Below, in pieces: positions 30,914 through 40,375 of a DNA stretch of 64,000 nt. Where the stretch lies: NCBI RefSeq assembly GCF_005405385.1, contig NZ_BJDY01000005.1:62001-126000 (forward strand), written 5' to 3'. How positions within the stretch are numbered: the first letter of the stretch is position 1; each line of letters starts with the position of its first letter. A program made the translations under genes and the position numbers. The notes beneath the pieces are model-generated. The model ran no database searches. It worked only from the letters and a program-made list of their open reading frames with translations, and was not told the origin of the DNA. Source of the DNA: Lactiplantibacillus mudanjiangensis (GTDB taxonomy: Bacteria > Bacillota > Bacilli > Lactobacillales > Lactobacillaceae).

Positions 30914-31167
30914 CAAAAAAGTCCACTCATCCTAACAAACTTAGGACGAATGGACTTCGCGGTACCACCTAATTTTAAAGTATCCAAACGATACTTTACA
31001 CTTAAACGTTGTTGTTAACGAACGGGGGTGCCGTCCGGTTGTCCCTACTATCAGTTCAGGGCAACAGCTCGCAAGCTACTTTCATTTAACGTTGAACGAA
31101 AACTTACAGTCCCGTTTTCTTTCTGAAGATCAACCGTTAAACTACTCTCTTGCTCATTGCTTGAATA
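30914..31167 (-). promoter_or_regulatory. T-box leader of valS, Val specifier
   Basis: Read on minus. Stem I has AGAGAG and the specifier loop GAAA-GUA-G, with GTA (Val) at 31077-31079. The T-box is TGGTACCGCGAAG at 30955-30967, and the terminator (AGTCCA...TCCTAA paired with TTAGGA...TGGACT) is followed by a T-run at 30915-30920. UGGU fits an A discriminator as in tRNA-Val. Confidence 0.93.
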
Positions 31168-31173
31168 AGCCTA

Positions 31174-31202
31174 TTGTAATGAATTTTTAATCGAACGTCA
31201 AT
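31174..31202 (-). promoter_or_regulatory. Promoter of the valS T-box
   Basis: Minus-strand TTGACG, 17-bp spacer, TACAAT, beginning right at the tpx stop. Confidence 0.78.
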
Positions 31203-31204
31203 CA

Positions 31205-31699
31205 CTATTCGAATTGTTTTAGTGCATCCAAGGCAGCGACATAATTTGGTTCATGAGTCATTTCTGGCACAATTTCGTGATAAACAACTTTACCGTCTGC
31301 ATCAACCACATAAATAGCCCGCGCTAACGTGCCATTGTTTGGCAGATACAAATTCGTGGCATAACCAAAGGATAATTCTTCATCAGAAACCACCGTTAAA
31401 TTCTTGACGCCTTCTTTAGCACACCAGCCAGCTTGTTCCGCAGTTGAATTGTTGGAAACGGCAATGAACCGAATGCCAGGATAACGATCAGCTTGTTGAT
31501 TAAACTTGCGCGTTTGAATTGAGCAGACCCGCGTATCAATATCGGGCATCACACTAATTAAAGTTGGCTTACCTAATAAGTCTTTAGTTTTTAACTTTTC
31601 GTTATGCGTCGTAAACACTTTAAATTTTGGTAATTGATCGCCATCTGTGAGTGGTTCGCCAACTAAATCTAAAGCTTGATCATGAAATAATACTTGCAC
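31205..31699 (-). CDS. tpx: Thiol peroxidase
   Basis: An atypical two-cysteine peroxiredoxin of the Tpx type (about 164 aa) that reduces hydroperoxides in the cytoplasm with thioredoxin. The peroxidatic cysteine is in DTRVCSIQT (near residue 59) and the resolving cysteine in GWCAKEGVKNL. GTG at 31699 has AAAGGGG 8 bases upstream; TTG 31705 or GTG 31708 are possible but sit almost on the ribosome site. Confidence 0.92.
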   Translation of the reverse strand: MQVLFHDQALDLVGEPLTDGDQLPKFKVFTTHNEKLKTKDLLGKPTLISVMPDIDTRVCSIQTRKFNQQADRYPGIRFIAVSNNSTAEQAGWCAKEGVKNLTVVSDEELSFGYATNLYLPNNGTLARAIYVVDADGKVVYHEIVPEMTHEPNYVAALDALKQFE

Positions 31700-31810
31700 C
31701 TTCAACACCCCTTTAAAAGATTAACGTCTCTGCTGGATCGCTAGTTCAATCTAGTATGTGTTAAATTTACCGCAAAGTTGCTCAGGCCGCAAATGATAGG
31801 ATTAACTTTT

Positions 31811-32533
31811 TTAATCGCCTTCACTGTCTTCATCCTCCCACCAAGGATACCCCGTCGCTTTAAACCAATAACCATGTTGAATTAATCCCGATTCAATACC
31901 GCTAGCCTCGAATCCGTCAAATAATTCGCCAGAGGCCGTCATCACTTCCGGTGACTCAGTTGTCATCGTGTATCGACTGTTCCGATTCGTTAAGGCATGT
32001 GGCTGTCGATCAAAAAATAAATGTGTTGCCATCGCCGTTACTGGATTACTGTAACCGGCCAAGTAGACTCGCATTGTAGCTATCGGGCTAAATCGAACTA
32101 TCCCACTAGCTAGCACTAATCCGACTAAAAGACCAGTTAACCACCGCCATGCCCTTTTTAAACTTGCATCCGGTAACCACCGTGCCATGATCACTTGAGT
32201 TTGTACCCAACACATCAATAAAGCAATTGGGACAACCAGCATCATAAAACTTGGATTTTCTTTTTGATAACCACGTAGCCACTCTGTTACACCTACTAAA
32301 ATACCAGCTAATAGTAGCCACCATTGACGCCGTTTTAGTCCCCAAAAGCCCTCAATAATCATGAGAACCCATGGCGCTGCTAATCCAAACAACGCAAGAT
32401 TCCATGTCGTGTCATCGTTACTCACTTCAACCAAAATTGAGCCATGATATAATCCCCAACTACAGCCAAGCCAAATTAATAAAACAATCAGTAGAACACC
32501 TAATTGCCGCCACATTACTTGTCTTTTTGTCAT
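31811..32533 (-). CDS. Membrane protein of unknown function, paralogue 1
   Basis: I do not recognise a named family. The product (240 aa) begins TKRQVMWRQLGVLLIVLLIWLG, has about five membrane helices in the first 150 residues, a QTQVIMARWLPDA segment, and a hydrophilic C-terminal domain (about 160-240) ending in an acidic tail. It is clearly paralogous to the next gene upstream: shared QTQ-I-A-R/H, the GYSNPVTAMAT block and the PWW near the C-terminus. Tandem genes, 43 bases apart, same strand. The second of two ATGs is chosen for spacing from GCAGGGG. Confidence 0.75.
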   Translation of the reverse strand: MTKRQVMWRQLGVLLIVLLIWLGCSWGLYHGSILVEVSNDDTTWNLALFGLAAPWVLMIIEGFWGLKRRQWWLLLAGILVGVTEWLRGYQKENPSFMMLVVPIALLMCWVQTQVIMARWLPDASLKRAWRWLTGLLVGLVLASGIVRFSPIATMRVYLAGYSNPVTAMATHLFFDRQPHALTNRNSRYTMTTESPEVMTASGELFDGFEASGIESGLIQHGYWFKATGYPWWEDEDSEGD

Positions 32534-32576
32534 CATTTTCCCCTGCTTACCTATTCTCTTTTATTAATTGCAACTG

Positions 32577-33275
32577 TTAAACCACCCACCACGGAAACTC
32601 AGTCACGTAAAACCAAAGTCCACGTTGATGCAACGTTAACTCAATACCTTTCGCCCCTTGTGTCTCTAAAACTAACAACGTGATCACTTTTGGTGATTTC
32701 GTATCCACGTCATAGTTACGGGTTCGTTTAGTCAACACCTGTGGTTGGTGATCAAAGGTTAATTTCGTGGCCATCGCTGTGATTGGATCACTATAGCCGG
32801 CCAAATAACCGCGCACCGTGGCCGTTGGACTAAGCCGTGTGAATCCACTGATTAATCCCAAAACAATGATCACTCCGATAAACCAACAACGTAGTGTCGT
32901 CAATTTTGCGGTTGGCATTCGATGTGCAATGATTGCTTGCGTTTGAACCCAGCACATGAGTAACCCCAACGGTACGATCAACATGACAATTGCTTGATTT
33001 GTTCGCTGATAGCTACGTAACCAATAGACAACACCAACTAAGATACCAGCTGTTAACATCCAACCTTGACGCCGTTTCACCCCTAAAAATAGTTCTCCCA
33101 GCATGAGCAACCATGGCGATATTAACCCCAACGTGCCAATATCTTCTTGCCAAGCTGTTTCACCGCCTGCAAACCAAATCGTGCTATGATACACACACCA
33201 AGTCCACCCCAACCAAATCAATAACACCACCAACAATACGCTTAATTGTGCCTGTATTACTTTCCGCTTCGTCAT
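32577..33275 (-). CDS. Membrane protein of unknown function, paralogue 2
   Basis: Unrecognised, 232 aa. Same layout as its downstream neighbour: N-terminal TKRKVIQAQLSVLLVVLLIWLG, about five membrane helices, GYSDPITAMATKLTFDHQP, then a hydrophilic domain ending PWWVV. It lacks the acidic C-terminal tail of paralogue 1. The ATG is preceded by AAGAGGG. The pair looks like a tandem duplication that has diverged. It faces repeat copy B upstream. Confidence 0.75.
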   Translation of the reverse strand: MTKRKVIQAQLSVLLVVLLIWLGWTWCVYHSTIWFAGGETAWQEDIGTLGLISPWLLMLGELFLGVKRRQGWMLTAGILVGVVYWLRSYQRTNQAIVMLIVPLGLLMCWVQTQAIIAHRMPTAKLTTLRCWFIGVIIVLGLISGFTRLSPTATVRGYLAGYSDPITAMATKLTFDHQPQVLTKRTRNYDVDTKSPKVITLLVLETQGAKGIELTLHQRGLWFYVTEFPWWVV

Positions 33276-33376
33276 CGTTAACCCTCTTAATTAATAATAT
33301 TATATTTATAATACCATTTAATTAATTGAGGACTGTTTAAGAATTTGTTAGGAACCTTTATAGATAGAAAATTATT

Positions 33377-33775
33377 TTTTAGTCATAATCGCTGATATGG
33401 CAAGCATTCACCGATCAAAAATGGTCATGCTTGTCACCTACCGTTCGCTTATCTTGAGCCTGAACGCTATGAGGCACGGTTACGATAGCGATTGTTAGAC
33501 TATTTAATGACCACCATACAACCGGAGTCAGTGATGACGCCGGCCGTGAAAACATCGTTAGTCCGGATGATTTTGACGGACTCTACGATGTGGACGACTT
33601 TTGAGACTAGCGGTTGGGGCTAGGCTCAAAAGCGAGGTGGAAGCCCGCATTTTGGCTGGAATCGGTCCCCACAGCTGGCAGAATCACTGACTGGCGGAGG
33701 TGACCAATTTAGCATAGTTCAAGCCGGTATCAGTATAGTGTCTATCGCCATAATTACCTTTCAACCCTTAGTTAG
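33377..33775 (-). repeat. Structured dispersed repeat, copy B
   Basis: Core 33433-33704 between arms GTCACCTAC and GGAGGTGAC. Both outer positions changed together relative to copies A and D (GCCACC/GGTGGC), so the arms still pair. It contains the hairpin CATCGT-TA-GTCCG/CGGAC-TCT-ACGATG (33553-33590) and the stem CTTTTGAG/CTCAAAAG (33598-33605 with 33625-33632). It lacks most of the GAGCTCAC module of copies C and D. The right end carries TTTCAACCCTTAGTTA. It occupies most of the 595-base gap after thiI; the rest of that gap is a terminator and the start region of paralogue 2. Confidence 0.85.
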
Positions 33776-33781
33776 AAACCT

Positions 33782-33814
33782 AAAAAAGGACTTGAGCAAT
33801 AAGCCCAAGTCCTT
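33782..33814 (-). terminator. Terminator after thiI
   Basis: Stem AAGGACTTGGGC/GCTCAAGTCCTT read on minus (one mismatch), followed by six T. Confidence 0.85.
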
Positions 33815-33870
33815 AGTTGGTTCGATATTATCTTGCTGAAACGTGTGTCAAACGGTTTGCCCCACTCTGA

Positions 33871-35088
33871 TTAAAGCAATTCCGCAAACACATCGGCTTG
33901 CGCGTTCATATAATCTTCACCAGGTTTGATTTCGCTAATCTTAATCCCGTCTAAAGCCCGTTGCATTAAGCCTTCAACATCGATCCGTTCTTCATAAGAC
34001 CGTGACCGATCCAATTTTGGATGAGTTTTAGGTGCTGGTGGCGCAAAGATCGTACAGCAGTCTTCAAATGGCATGATCGACAAGTTATACGTGTCGATGT
34101 TTTCAGCAATCTTAATGATTTCCGTCTTATCCATTGAAATAACTGGCCGTAAAACCGGTAGTGTAGTGACATCATTAATGGCAATCATACTATCCATCGT
34201 TTGTGATGCCACTTGCCCTAATGATTCCCCATTAAAAATGGCTTTACCATGCCGATCACGAGTGACCGCATCCATTAAGCGCATCATTAAACGACGTTGG
34301 ACCGTCATCAAATAACCTTCTGGTACCTTTTCTTTGATCTCTTCTTGAATTTCAGTAAATGGAATTTGGATAAACTTCACACTACCAGAATAACTAGCCA
34401 AAGTTGAGGCCAATTGTTTGGCTTTCGCTAAAGCTTGTTCACTCGTGTATGGCGGACTGAAAAAGTGAACCATTTCCATGTCAACGCCACGCTTCATGCC
34501 AAGATAACCAGCCACTGGTGAATCGATCCCACCAGATAACATTAGCATCCCTTTACCGGCAGTCCCTACAGGTAACCCACCGGCACCTTGAATGGTTTCA
34601 GAAGACAAGAAGATCCCGTTCATCCGAACTTCAACCCGAATGATCACATCTGGCTGTTTCATTTGAACTTTAATGCCATCAACGTTTTCTAGGATTTTCC
34701 CACCCAGCATATCGTTGATTTCATTCGTATCATATTCAAAATGATGGTCTGAACGCCGCGTATTAACTTTAAACGTCATCCCAGGTTTGAATTGGGCTTT
34801 CATCATTTCAATGGCCGTGGCATAAACCTCGTCCATATCTTGAGCCACTCGAATACTAGGTGAGAAGTTTTGAATTCCAAAGACCAACTTTAGACGTTCA
34901 ATAACGTCTGTAGCCGGTTCATCATTTAAACTAATGTGCATCCGATCACGATCAGCATGCACTTTTAAAGTTGGAAAGTCGTGCAACGCTTTGCGCACGT
35001 TACGACCCAAACTATCAATAAAGTTCCGTCGGTTTTTACCTTTGGTTGAGAGCTCACCGTAACGCACCATAATTTCAGTGTATTGCAT
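33871..35088 (-). CDS. thiI: tRNA 4-thiouridine synthase ThiI
   Basis: ThiI uses ATP and sulfur from a cysteine desulfurase to make s4U8 in tRNA (and in some species helps thiazole synthesis). Parts: ferredoxin-like N-terminus, THUMP domain (about 60-165), and a PP-loop adenylation domain with [19 protein letters not shown]. No C-terminal rhodanese domain is present, as in Gram-positive ThiI proteins that receive sulfur from the adjacent desulfurase. Here that gene is 19 bases upstream. At 405 aa it is normal. Confidence 0.96.
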   Translation of the reverse strand: MQYTEIMVRYGELSTKGKNRRNFIDSLGRNVRKALHDFPTLKVHADRDRMHISLNDEPATDVIERLKLVFGIQNFSPSIRVAQDMDEVYATAIEMMKAQFKPGMTFKVNTRRSDHHFEYDTNEINDMLGGKILENVDGIKVQMKQPDVIIRVEVRMNGIFLSSETIQGAGGLPVGTAGKGMLMLSGGIDSPVAGYLGMKRGVDMEMVHFFSPPYTSEQALAKAKQLASTLASYSGSVKFIQIPFTEIQEEIKEKVPEGYLMTVQRRLMMRLMDAVTRDRHGKAIFNGESLGQVASQTMDSMIAINDVTTLPVLRPVISMDKTEIIKIAENIDTYNLSIMPFEDCCTIFAPPAPKTHPKLDRSRSYEERIDVEGLMQRALDGIKISEIKPGEDYMNAQADVFAELL

Positions 35089-35107
35089 TAAGTTATAGTC
35101 CTTTCAG

Positions 35108-36262
35108 TTAGGCATCCGCGTTAATCTTTGAGAATCTTTGATACAACCGATCAAAGACGTCATTGAATTCATCGGCTTCTGCCATGGTGTTATTTTCATC
35201 TAAACTAATCCGCACTGCGCTAGTTGCCACAGCTTCAGGCGTATGCATCGCCATTAACGTGCTTGACGCTAAATGCTTCTTCGACGAGCAAGCACTGGTC
35301 GTTGAAATAAAGATGCCTTGATCTTCGAACGCATGCACAATGGTTTCACCACGTACGCCATTAATGGTAAAGCACAAAATATGTGGTGCAAAGCCATCGG
35401 TTGGCCGACTAAAGATTTCAACCTTATCAAAATCCTTGATATGGTCATAAATCCGTTGCTTAATGGCCCGTTCTTGTGCCACTTTTTGATCTTCGTCCGT
35501 CAACAGTAACCGCAACGCTTTGGCCATGCCGGCAATTGCGGGCAAGTTTTCAGTGCCTGAGCGCCAATTATTTTCTTGACCACCACCGGCCATCAACGGC
35601 GCAATTTTACGGCCAGTCCGCGCATAAATAAAACCCACACCTCGAGTCGCATGGAACTTATGCCCTGAAAAAGTCACGAAGTCCACCCGATCATTCATGA
35701 TCATATTTTGAATGCCTTTACCAATTCCTTGGACAGCATCAATATGAAAATGGATCTTAGGATATTGTTTCAACACATCGGCCACCGCTTGCAACGGTTG
35801 AATCGTGCCAATTTCGTTATTCACAGCCATCACTGATACTAAAATCGTGTCCGGGCGAATTGCCGCCTTCAAATCGGCAATCGAAATCCGACCTTCTTGA
35901 TCAACTGGTAAATAGGTCACGTCAAAGCCTAATTCTTTCAATTGTTCCATTGAGTTATGAATCGCTGGATGTTCAACGGCCGTGGTAATCAAATGCTTAC
36001 CAAACGTCCGCTTTTCCATGGCGGTTCCTTTTAAAACCCAGTTATCACCTTCTGTACCACCCGAGGTAAAGAAGATTTCACGTGCTTTAACTCCCAGTAA
36101 ATCCGCAATCTGTTGTCGCGATTGTTCCAACAAGTGATAAGCGGATTCCCCAAAGTTATGCAAACTAGACGGGTTACCCCAAACTTGTTGGGACACCTTT
36201 GTATATGTCTCTAATACTGACGGTGCGGCTTGTGTCGTCGCACTATTATCAAAATAAATCAT
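35108..36262 (-). CDS. Cysteine desulfurase (NifS/IscS family)
   Basis: PLP enzyme of 384 aa. It starts MIYFDNSATTQ, and the PLP lysine is in FSGHKFHATRG. The catalytic cysteine lies in SACSSKKHLAS, a loop typical of NifS/IscS-like enzymes. ATG 36262 is used: AAGG sits 7 bases upstream; the 22-codon extension to 36328 has no ribosome site. Paired with thiI, it resembles the Bacillus NifZ-ThiI couple and most likely feeds tRNA thiolation rather than iron-sulfur assembly (inference from context). Confidence 0.94.
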   Translation of the reverse strand: MIYFDNSATTQAAPSVLETYTKVSQQVWGNPSSLHNFGESAYHLLEQSRQQIADLLGVKAREIFFTSGGTEGDNWVLKGTAMEKRTFGKHLITTAVEHPAIHNSMEQLKELGFDVTYLPVDQEGRISIADLKAAIRPDTILVSVMAVNNEIGTIQPLQAVADVLKQYPKIHFHIDAVQGIGKGIQNMIMNDRVDFVTFSGHKFHATRGVGFIYARTGRKIAPLMAGGGQENNWRSGTENLPAIAGMAKALRLLLTDEDQKVAQERAIKQRIYDHIKDFDKVEIFSRPTDGFAPHILCFTINGVRGETIVHAFEDQGIFISTTSACSSKKHLASSTLMAMHTPEAVATSAVRISLDENNTMAEADEFNDVFDRLYQRFSKINADA

Positions 36263-36375
36263 CTGTGAGCCTTCACTTTCCAAAAAGACCGCGGGCACGC
36301 CCGGATCTTCGAGCAGAATTCTTTGCAATTATACCAAATAATAGGCATGAAACAAGTATTTTTGTTTTCAGCCTA

Positions 36376-36408
36376 ACTAAAAAGCCACCGTTTCCGGTGA
36401 CTTTTTTA
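36376..36408 (-). terminator. Terminator after ezrA
   Basis: Stem AAAGTCACCG/CGGTGGCTTT read on minus (one G-U pair) with T-run; the A-rich left arm would also serve plus-strand transcripts. Confidence 0.82.
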
Positions 36409-36417
36409 CCAAACAAC

Positions 36418-38127
36418 CTAGTCTTCAGTGGTTGCTTTCGAACTATAATAACTATCTTCAATTCGTTTGTAAGAACCAGGATCAACTTTATCAACGGCAG
36501 CACCAATCAATTCAAGACTCTTCGTATAATCAAATTCTTCATTGAATAATCGTTGCGCTTCAACACTGGCCGCTTGAACGTCTTCATGACTGTTCTTGTA
36601 GCGGTTGGCATATTGCAACACTTGTTCCGCTAACACGGCCGCATCAGTCAAATCAGTCGTCTTTTCTTCCAAGGTCGCCATATCCGCCTGAATCACAATG
36701 AGTTGCTTGGTGATATCATCCATATTAATGACTAACTTGTTGATATCATGGTCCAACTTTTCGATTTCTTTGCTAACCACCATGAAGTAATCCAAATATG
36801 AGGCTGGTAAACCTGGCAAATTCATATTTTCAACTTGACGTTTAATCGCATGAATTTCAAAATCAAATCGTTGTAGCGTGTCATGCGCCTTCGATTCCTC
36901 TTCAGCCAACCCGGCCACGCCTTCATTAATTGCGACTTGTTCTTCTTCAATGCCTTTTAACTGTTTGTTTTGCTCTTCATAATGAGCCGCAATCGTACTA
37001 TAAACGGCTTGCTTGCTCGTTAATGCAGTCATATCAGCTTGATAAACCGATTGAATATTTTTCAGTTGTTCGTTTAACTCACGCGTTCGTTCAATCTCGT
37101 GATTGTTCAAGGTATAGCTTTGCGCCAAACGATCTAGTTCAACTTGCAGTCGATGATTTTGATTCATGGCGTGCGTCAAGAATTTGCTGATTTCGCTTTG
37201 TTGTTCATCCACAACGGCTTTAGCATCAATTTCAACTTGCATGACATCATATAAATGGTCAATCCGTTTTTCAATCGCATGATTACCGGTTTGGGCTTCT
37301 TCAACCTTTAACTCACCAAGCAACGCAGTGTTATCCGCAATCGCTTGTTTCAACGCCTGTAGTTCAGGTTCAATGGTCGCAACTTCAAAGTGAAAATGTT
37401 GCGCCACTAATTGATCATAACCCGTTTTGAGTTCGCCCAATTGGTCTGGGAACCCACTGACCAAATCTTTGTAAATTGGTGGAATCTGATCAATATCAGT
37501 TTCTAAGGCACTCGTATCATGGTGTAATTGATCGAGCACCCGTTCCGCAGCATCATGATCACCCGACTTGGCCAATTGCGAGAAGTTATCAAAATCGCTC
37601 TCTAAATTGGCTAATCGATCTTCCAATTGATCAATGCTAGGTCCAAACGAAAAGTTTTGTGATAGTAAGACTTTCCGTAAATCTTGATACTTCTTTTCTA
37701 AACTCGCTACAGCTTGGCGATGCGCTTGATCGGCCTGATCCAGATCATCTAGACCTGACTGAATCGTCGTCAACTTAGTTTTCAACTCAGCCAAGGTTCC
37801 ACTGATTTTGGTCAACGCTTGCTTCGCATCGACAACTCGTACACTACGCGCCTGTTGTTGCACTTGTTTAAGCCGTTCAATGATCGCTGGTAGCTGATCA
37901 TTTTCAACTGATTTGGCCTCAGCCTGCAGATCTTCAAACTTCGCTAATGACCCACCCGTTAGCCCTAGACGCTGAATTTTTTCAAAATCCAAGGCTTGCG
38001 TTTGCGTAACCAACTGCTGCTGTTGATCCGTTAATTGTCGAACCTGTTTATCTATGTACTTTTGAAAGCCCACAATGGCCGCATAAATGACGATGGCGAC
38101 CACCACAATGCCAATTGCTACTTGCAT
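36418..38127 (-). CDS. ezrA: Septation ring regulator EzrA
   Basis: EzrA is a membrane-anchored, spectrin-like protein that keeps FtsZ rings at mid-cell and is confined to Firmicutes. The N-terminal membrane helix is residues 4-22; the rest of the 569 aa is almost all coiled coil with many Gln, Leu and Glu. The C-terminal QNxN-like patch is replaced by NEEFDYTKSLELI followed by Val-Asp-Pro-Gly, the usual end region. It stands upstream of the desulfurase-thiI pair as in many lactobacilli. Confidence 0.94.
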   Translation of the reverse strand: MQVAIGIVVVAIVIYAAIVGFQKYIDKQVRQLTDQQQQLVTQTQALDFEKIQRLGLTGGSLAKFEDLQAEAKSVENDQLPAIIERLKQVQQQARSVRVVDAKQALTKISGTLAELKTKLTTIQSGLDDLDQADQAHRQAVASLEKKYQDLRKVLLSQNFSFGPSIDQLEDRLANLESDFDNFSQLAKSGDHDAAERVLDQLHHDTSALETDIDQIPPIYKDLVSGFPDQLGELKTGYDQLVAQHFHFEVATIEPELQALKQAIADNTALLGELKVEEAQTGNHAIEKRIDHLYDVMQVEIDAKAVVDEQQSEISKFLTHAMNQNHRLQVELDRLAQSYTLNNHEIERTRELNEQLKNIQSVYQADMTALTSKQAVYSTIAAHYEEQNKQLKGIEEEQVAINEGVAGLAEEESKAHDTLQRFDFEIHAIKRQVENMNLPGLPASYLDYFMVVSKEIEKLDHDINKLVINMDDITKQLIVIQADMATLEEKTTDLTDAAVLAEQVLQYANRYKNSHEDVQAASVEAQRLFNEEFDYTKSLELIGAAVDKVDPGSYKRIEDSYYSSKATTED

Positions 38128-38302
38128 ACGAATACCCCTTACTCTAGTTGCTAATTTTTAATGGCTTGGTTGTGCCCTCGCCTTGCCGAGTCGCAGCCTT
38201 GCTTTTTCCTTAAATTCCACTTAAAATCGATACAATAAAATTATAGCATAGTCGCAATTATCAATCAGTACGAATTTATTAACTTTCTAGGAGGATTTTC
38301 GC

Positions 38303-38764
38303 ATGTCAGAAACCCAAACTTCACTTATGAACCAACAACTGGACGCGCTACTTTATCAAGAAACCAATTTGGTCGCCAATTTAGCTAATGCAAGCGCTTT
38401 AATCAATGATACTTACACCGACTTAAATTGGGCTGGTTTTTACTTATATAATGACACTACTGATGAACTTGATCTGGGTCCCTTCCAAGGCAAGGTTGCT
38501 TGCATGCACATTAAACCAGGTGCTGGTGTTGTCGGCACAGCTTTCAAAGATCAACAAGTTCAGCGCGTCGCCAACGTTCATGAATTTCCAGGTCACATTG
38601 CTTGTGATAGTGCTAGCAACTCTGAGATCGTCGTACCGTTGACCAAAGGCGATCGCCAAATTGGGGTATTAGACATCGACTCACCGTCCCTTGATCGCTT
38701 CACGGCAGAAAATGAACAAGAATTAACTGAATTCGCCAAGATTCTGATGCAACACATTGACTAA
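38303..38764 (+). CDS. Free methionine-(R)-sulfoxide reductase (GAF domain)
   Basis: A single GAF domain (153 aa) of the fRMsr family. It contains NWAGFYLY, ACMHIKPGAGVVGTA, VHEFPGHIACDSASNSEIV and IGVLDIDSP. Of the three redox cysteines known in Escherichia coli fRMsr, the first (ACM) and the catalytic one (IACD) are present, while the middle one (GVCGTA in the enterobacterial sequence) is Val here. It may therefore be recycled differently. The stop overlaps the rpsD promoter. It is divergent from ezrA. Confidence 0.88.
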   Translation: MSETQTSLMNQQLDALLYQETNLVANLANASALINDTYTDLNWAGFYLYNDTTDELDLGPFQGKVACMHIKPGAGVVGTAFKDQQVQRVANVHEFPGHIACDSASNSEIVVPLTKGDRQIGVLDIDSPSLDRFTAENEQELTEFAKILMQHID

Positions 38765-38786
38765 CCACCGGTAAACATGCTATGCT
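38757..38786 (+). promoter_or_regulatory. Promoter of rpsD
   Basis: TTGACT, 18-bp spacer, extended TGC-TATGCT. It overlaps the last codons of the fRMsr gene. Confidence 0.7.
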
Positions 38787-38810
38787 ACTCTTTGTGTAAA
38801 ATATGCAGCA

Positions 38811-38918
38811 GTGAACGGGTAAGCTCGTCAACAGATTGGTGCCACTCAGTGGTCAGTTAGTAACCTGCGGCTGCAATGGTGAAACCTGCAGTCTAATCTG
38901 AACGAATATTGCGTTCAC
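38811..38918 (+). promoter_or_regulatory. Structured leader of rpsD (S4-type autoregulatory element)
   Basis: GTGAACG at 38811-38817 pairs with CGTTCAC at 38912-38918 and encloses CAGATT/AATCTG (38832-38837 with 38895-38900) and CTGCA/TGCAG (38871-38875 with 38887-38891), making a multi-branch fold. In Firmicutes S4 represses its own translation through such a leader. Assignment is from position and shape. Confidence 0.65.
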
Positions 38919-38963
38919 ATCGGCCTATTTTACTCCAACTAAAATTATTGGAGGAACCAATTT

Positions 38964-39572
38964 ATGTCACGTTATACAGGTCCAAGTTGGAAAATTTCCC
39001 GTCGTTTGGGAATGTCCCTTTCAGGTACTGGTAAAGAATTAGCTCGTCGCCCTTACGCTCCTGGTGATCATGGCCAAGGCCGTCGCGGTAAGCTTTCAGA
39101 ATACGGTACACAATTACGCGAAAAGCAAAAGTTACGGATGATGTACGGTTTAACTGAACGTCAATTCTCTAACTTATTCCTTAAAGCAGGTAAGATCCGC
39201 GAAGGTAAGCATGGTGTTAACTTCATGATCTTACTCGAACGTCGTTTAGACAACATGGTTTACCGTTTAGGTTTGGCTACGACTCGTCGCCAAGCTCGTC
39301 AATTAGTAAACCATGGTCACATCACTGTTGATGGCAAACGTGTTGATATTCCTTCATACGAAGTTAAAGTCGGCCAAGTTATCTCAGTTCGTGACAAGTC
39401 TAAGAAGTTAGTTGTCATCACTGGCGCCGTTGAAGCTGTTGTTTCACGCCCTAACTTCGTTTCTTTCGATGCTGAAAAGCTTGAAGGTTCATTAACTCGT
39501 TTACCAGAACGTGAAGAACTTGAAGCAGATATTGACGAATCATTAATCGTTGAATACTACAACAAACTTTAA
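38964..39572 (+). CDS. rpsD: Ribosomal protein S4
   Basis: Small-subunit assembly protein S4 (202 aa). It starts [17 protein letters not shown] and carries the S4 RNA-binding domain [20 protein letters not shown]. No zinc-finger cysteines appear at the N-terminus, so it is the C-minus form. As is usual in Firmicutes, the gene stands alone, away from the alpha operon, with its own promoter, leader and terminator. Codon use is notably optimised (GGT, CGT, TTA, GAA) compared with neighbours, consistent with high expression. Confidence 0.98.
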   Translation: MSRYTGPSWKISRRLGMSLSGTGKELARRPYAPGDHGQGRRGKLSEYGTQLREKQKLRMMYGLTERQFSNLFLKAGKIREGKHGVNFMILLERRLDNMVYRLGLATTRRQARQLVNHGHITVDGKRVDIPSYEVKVGQVISVRDKSKKLVVITGAVEAVVSRPNFVSFDAEKLEGSLTRLPEREELEADIDESLIVEYYNKL

Positions 39573-39583
39573 TTTCCGGTTTA

Positions 39584-39620
39584 CAAAAAAAGTCATCGCA
39601 AATGCGATGGCTTTTTTATT
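39584..39620 (+). terminator. Bidirectional terminator rpsD / yktB
   Basis: AAAAAAAGTCATCGCA and TGCGATGGCTTTTTT pair around a 2-base loop; T-runs are present on both strands, and the two flanking genes converge on it. Confidence 0.88.
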
Positions 39621-39624
39621 ATCC

Positions 39625-40239
39625 CTATTTTTCTCGAGTGGCGGCCATAATCGGGGTATAAATTGGTAATAGTCCGTTAACCGTCGCCAAAATAAAAGCC
39701 GTTAACGCCGCTTCATCATCAAATAACGGGCTATCAACTGGCACAGATCGCCCAGCGACTAATTCACTATGTTTGGTTTGGCCAAATTTATGAATCGCAG
39801 CGACAATATTTTCAGGGGTCGCCATATTAGTCGTTGCCACGCCATGATTATTGCTAATCACATAGTCAGCTGGTAATTGTTGATACCAAGTGAGTAATTG
39901 ATCAGGCGTTACTTGCGCTTGGACCGCCGCTTTACTCTCATCTAGGATATCTACATAAATGAATAACCGATCGGGCCAAAAGCCCAGTTCAAAATGCGGC
40001 AAGGCTTTGTAGCGCCGTTTATCTTCACTAAAGGCCACCCAAGTATCAACTGGTGGATTTTTAAACCGTCGTAAATGCTTGGCAACATGCGCGTAAAATG
40101 GTTGGCCAGTCACCGCCAATTGTTCAATCACCGTTGGCGCAATGGCCTCAAACTTTGGATCAATGATGGTTTTAATTAAGTGCATCCGTCCGGCTAATGT
40201 TGGATCGTCAAAAATTTCAAAGTCACTTTTGGTAAACAT
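39625..40239 (-). CDS. DUF1054 (YktB/UPF0637) protein
   Basis: A 204-aa soluble protein of the DUF1054 family: FEIFDDPTLAGRMHLIKTII at the N-terminus, then HVAKHLRRFKNPPVDTWVAF and HFELGFWPDRLFIYVDI. The function is unknown in the family. ATG 40239 follows AGGAAGTGAG; an upstream ATG lacks a ribosome site. Single-gene transcript converging on the rpsD terminator. Confidence 0.88.
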   Translation of the reverse strand: MFTKSDFEIFDDPTLAGRMHLIKTIIDPKFEAIAPTVIEQLAVTGQPFYAHVAKHLRRFKNPPVDTWVAFSEDKRRYKALPHFELGFWPDRLFIYVDILDESKAAVQAQVTPDQLLTWYQQLPADYVISNNHGVATTNMATPENIVAAIHKFGQTKHSELVAGRSVPVDSPLFDDEAALTAFILATVNGLLPIYTPIMAATREK

Positions 40240-40375
40240 TGGACTCACTTCCTTATCAAAATTAGCATACCGTAAACACTCCAACTTTTAAAGCCCAGTA
40301 TCATACCGGCTAATCATCGCCTTTCAGACTAGAACATGCTACAATTAAATGATTAGCTGAGAAAGGATGTTTGAT

